In this document: piece after piece, positions 5,767 to 6,184 of the stretch | Numbering within the stretch: position 1 is the first letter of the stretch | Layout of the letters: each line of letters begins with the position of its first letter | Source: Nitrososphaeraceae archaeon | Lineage (GTDB): Archaea; Thermoproteota; Nitrososphaeria; Nitrososphaerales; Nitrososphaeraceae | DNA length: 6,184 bases | Assembly (NCBI GenBank): GCA_025449515.1 | Contig: JANWJI010000038.1 | Span: forward strand, 1 to 6,184 | Direction: 5' to 3' | Position numbers and translations under genes: made by a program | Notes under the pieces: model-generated | What the model was told of the DNA's origin: nothing | Seen by the model: only the letters and a program-made list of their open reading frames with translations | Databases searched by the model: none

Positions 5767-6056
5767 TTACTTCTCTTTGATCGCTAAATTTATCTGTTCT
5801 CCATTATTAAAAACATGATTTCTAAAGTCTGAGGGTTTGCCCCATCGATAGTCATTTTTACGGTCTTTCCATTTAGATCTAATCCGCCCCATATATTGAG
5901 AAATTCACCTAATGTGTAATTTCTTTTTACTGAAGATTCGACATGAATAATGCCGCTAGCATCATGGGTATGTAGGGGAGCCATGCCGGACATACCGTCA
6001 AACATTGCTTGCATTCCATACTTATCTAAAGAATGGTCTTTCCATAATATATTCAA
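5767..6056 (-). pseudogene. LHTHD-motif protein, N-terminally truncated and frameshifted
   Basis: The frame from TTG 6056 contains LWKDHSLDKYGMQ (4-16), APLHTHDASGIIHVES (26-41) and YTLGEFLNIWG (47-57). This matches a family of unknown function, common in archaea and some bacteria, in which LHTHD-x-SG-x-IHVES precedes a TLGxFxxIWG segment; its histidines suggest metal binding. Complete members, as I recall, are preceded by an N-terminal anchor and a domain starting H-x-H, which are missing here; TAA 6106-6108 closes the previous gene only 50 nt upstream. Near 5839-5840 the frame shifts: with two bases (GC) removed after the DG codons, the ending becomes KPSDFRNHVFNNGEQINLAI, the expected family terminus, with TAA at 5767-5769. 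As written, the frame leaves the family and stops at 5790. A TATA-like TTATAAAA (6080-6087) lies about 27 nt before the TTG, so a truncated leaderless product could still be made. Confidence 0.65.
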
Positions 6057-6079
6057 TTCATTTATTTGTGTTTTGATGC

Positions 6080-6087
6080 TTTTATAA
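6080..6087 (-). promoter_or_regulatory. TATA-like box upstream of the LHTHD gene
   Basis: The minus strand reads TTATAAAA, centred about 27 nt from the TTG at 6054-6056. The spacing matches the other leaderless starts in the window, but the gene it would serve is broken. Confidence 0.35.
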
Positions 6088-6105
6088 CATAATGATTCAA
6101 TCGCC

Positions 6106-6184
6106 TTATTTCGGTTTCTTTTTGAGTTCTGTTATTACCATATCGATATATTCCTTTATATCTTTTTCATCTATGGATGAAGAT
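6106..6184 (-). CDS. Unidentified protein, last 25 residues only
   Basis: A minus-strand frame enters from the right edge and ends at TAA (6106-6108). The visible residues are acidic at first (SSSIDEKDIKEYID) and then end in MVITELKKKPK. The regular alternation and lysine-rich end look like a genuine C-terminus, possibly helical. The family cannot be told from so few residues. Confidence 0.4.
   Translation of the reverse strand, partial: SSSIDEKDIKEYIDMVITELKKKPK

Noticed and set aside
1..6184. CRISPR array, tRNA or rRNA
   Set aside because: I saw no regularly spaced repeats of CRISPR length and no cloverleaf or rRNA signature on reading the window; no scan could be run.

Overview
The window is AT-rich and looks like a chromosomal accessory region of a Nitrososphaeria (Thaumarchaeota) archaeon, perhaps close to Nitrososphaera or Nitrosocosmicus. 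The support is indirect. TATA-like boxes sit about 25-29 nt upstream of start codons with no Shine-Dalgarno sequence, the pattern of archaeal leaderless transcripts. The DUF72 ends, the integrase tail and the LHTHD protein read like families I associate with that group. No rRNA or marker gene is present to fix the taxonomy.

Left part (1-1000): the last codons of a DUF72 protein (+), a small cysteine-containing protein (+), then about 540 bp with two hairpins and the decayed C-terminus of a tyrosine recombinase (integrase). Centre (1001-2791): an apparently intact 596-aa OLD-family ATPase/TOPRIM nuclease with its own TATA box, followed by a hairpin and T-tract terminator. The next 600 bp hold a second, inverted fragment of a DUF72 C-terminus and no intact gene.

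Right part (3491-6184): two short-chain dehydrogenase/reductase (SDR) genes meet tail to tail with overlapping stop codons. The + strand one is broken: it has no usable start codon, and a 5-bp tandem duplication shifts the frame near its end. The - strand one is intact. Next on the - strand come a DUF5519-type protein, a truncated and frameshifted LHTHD-family gene, and the last 25 codons of an unidentified gene.

Overall this is a decayed accessory locus. One putative defence nuclease survives between integrase and DUF72 debris, next to partly inactivated metabolic genes. At least four reading frames are broken or fragmentary (integrase, DUF72 copy 2, SDR 1, LHTHD protein). The genes do not form one operon; strand changes and separate promoters suggest individually transcribed units. 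I saw no clearly new multi-gene system. The best candidate for interesting biology is the stand-alone OLD nuclease and its setting.
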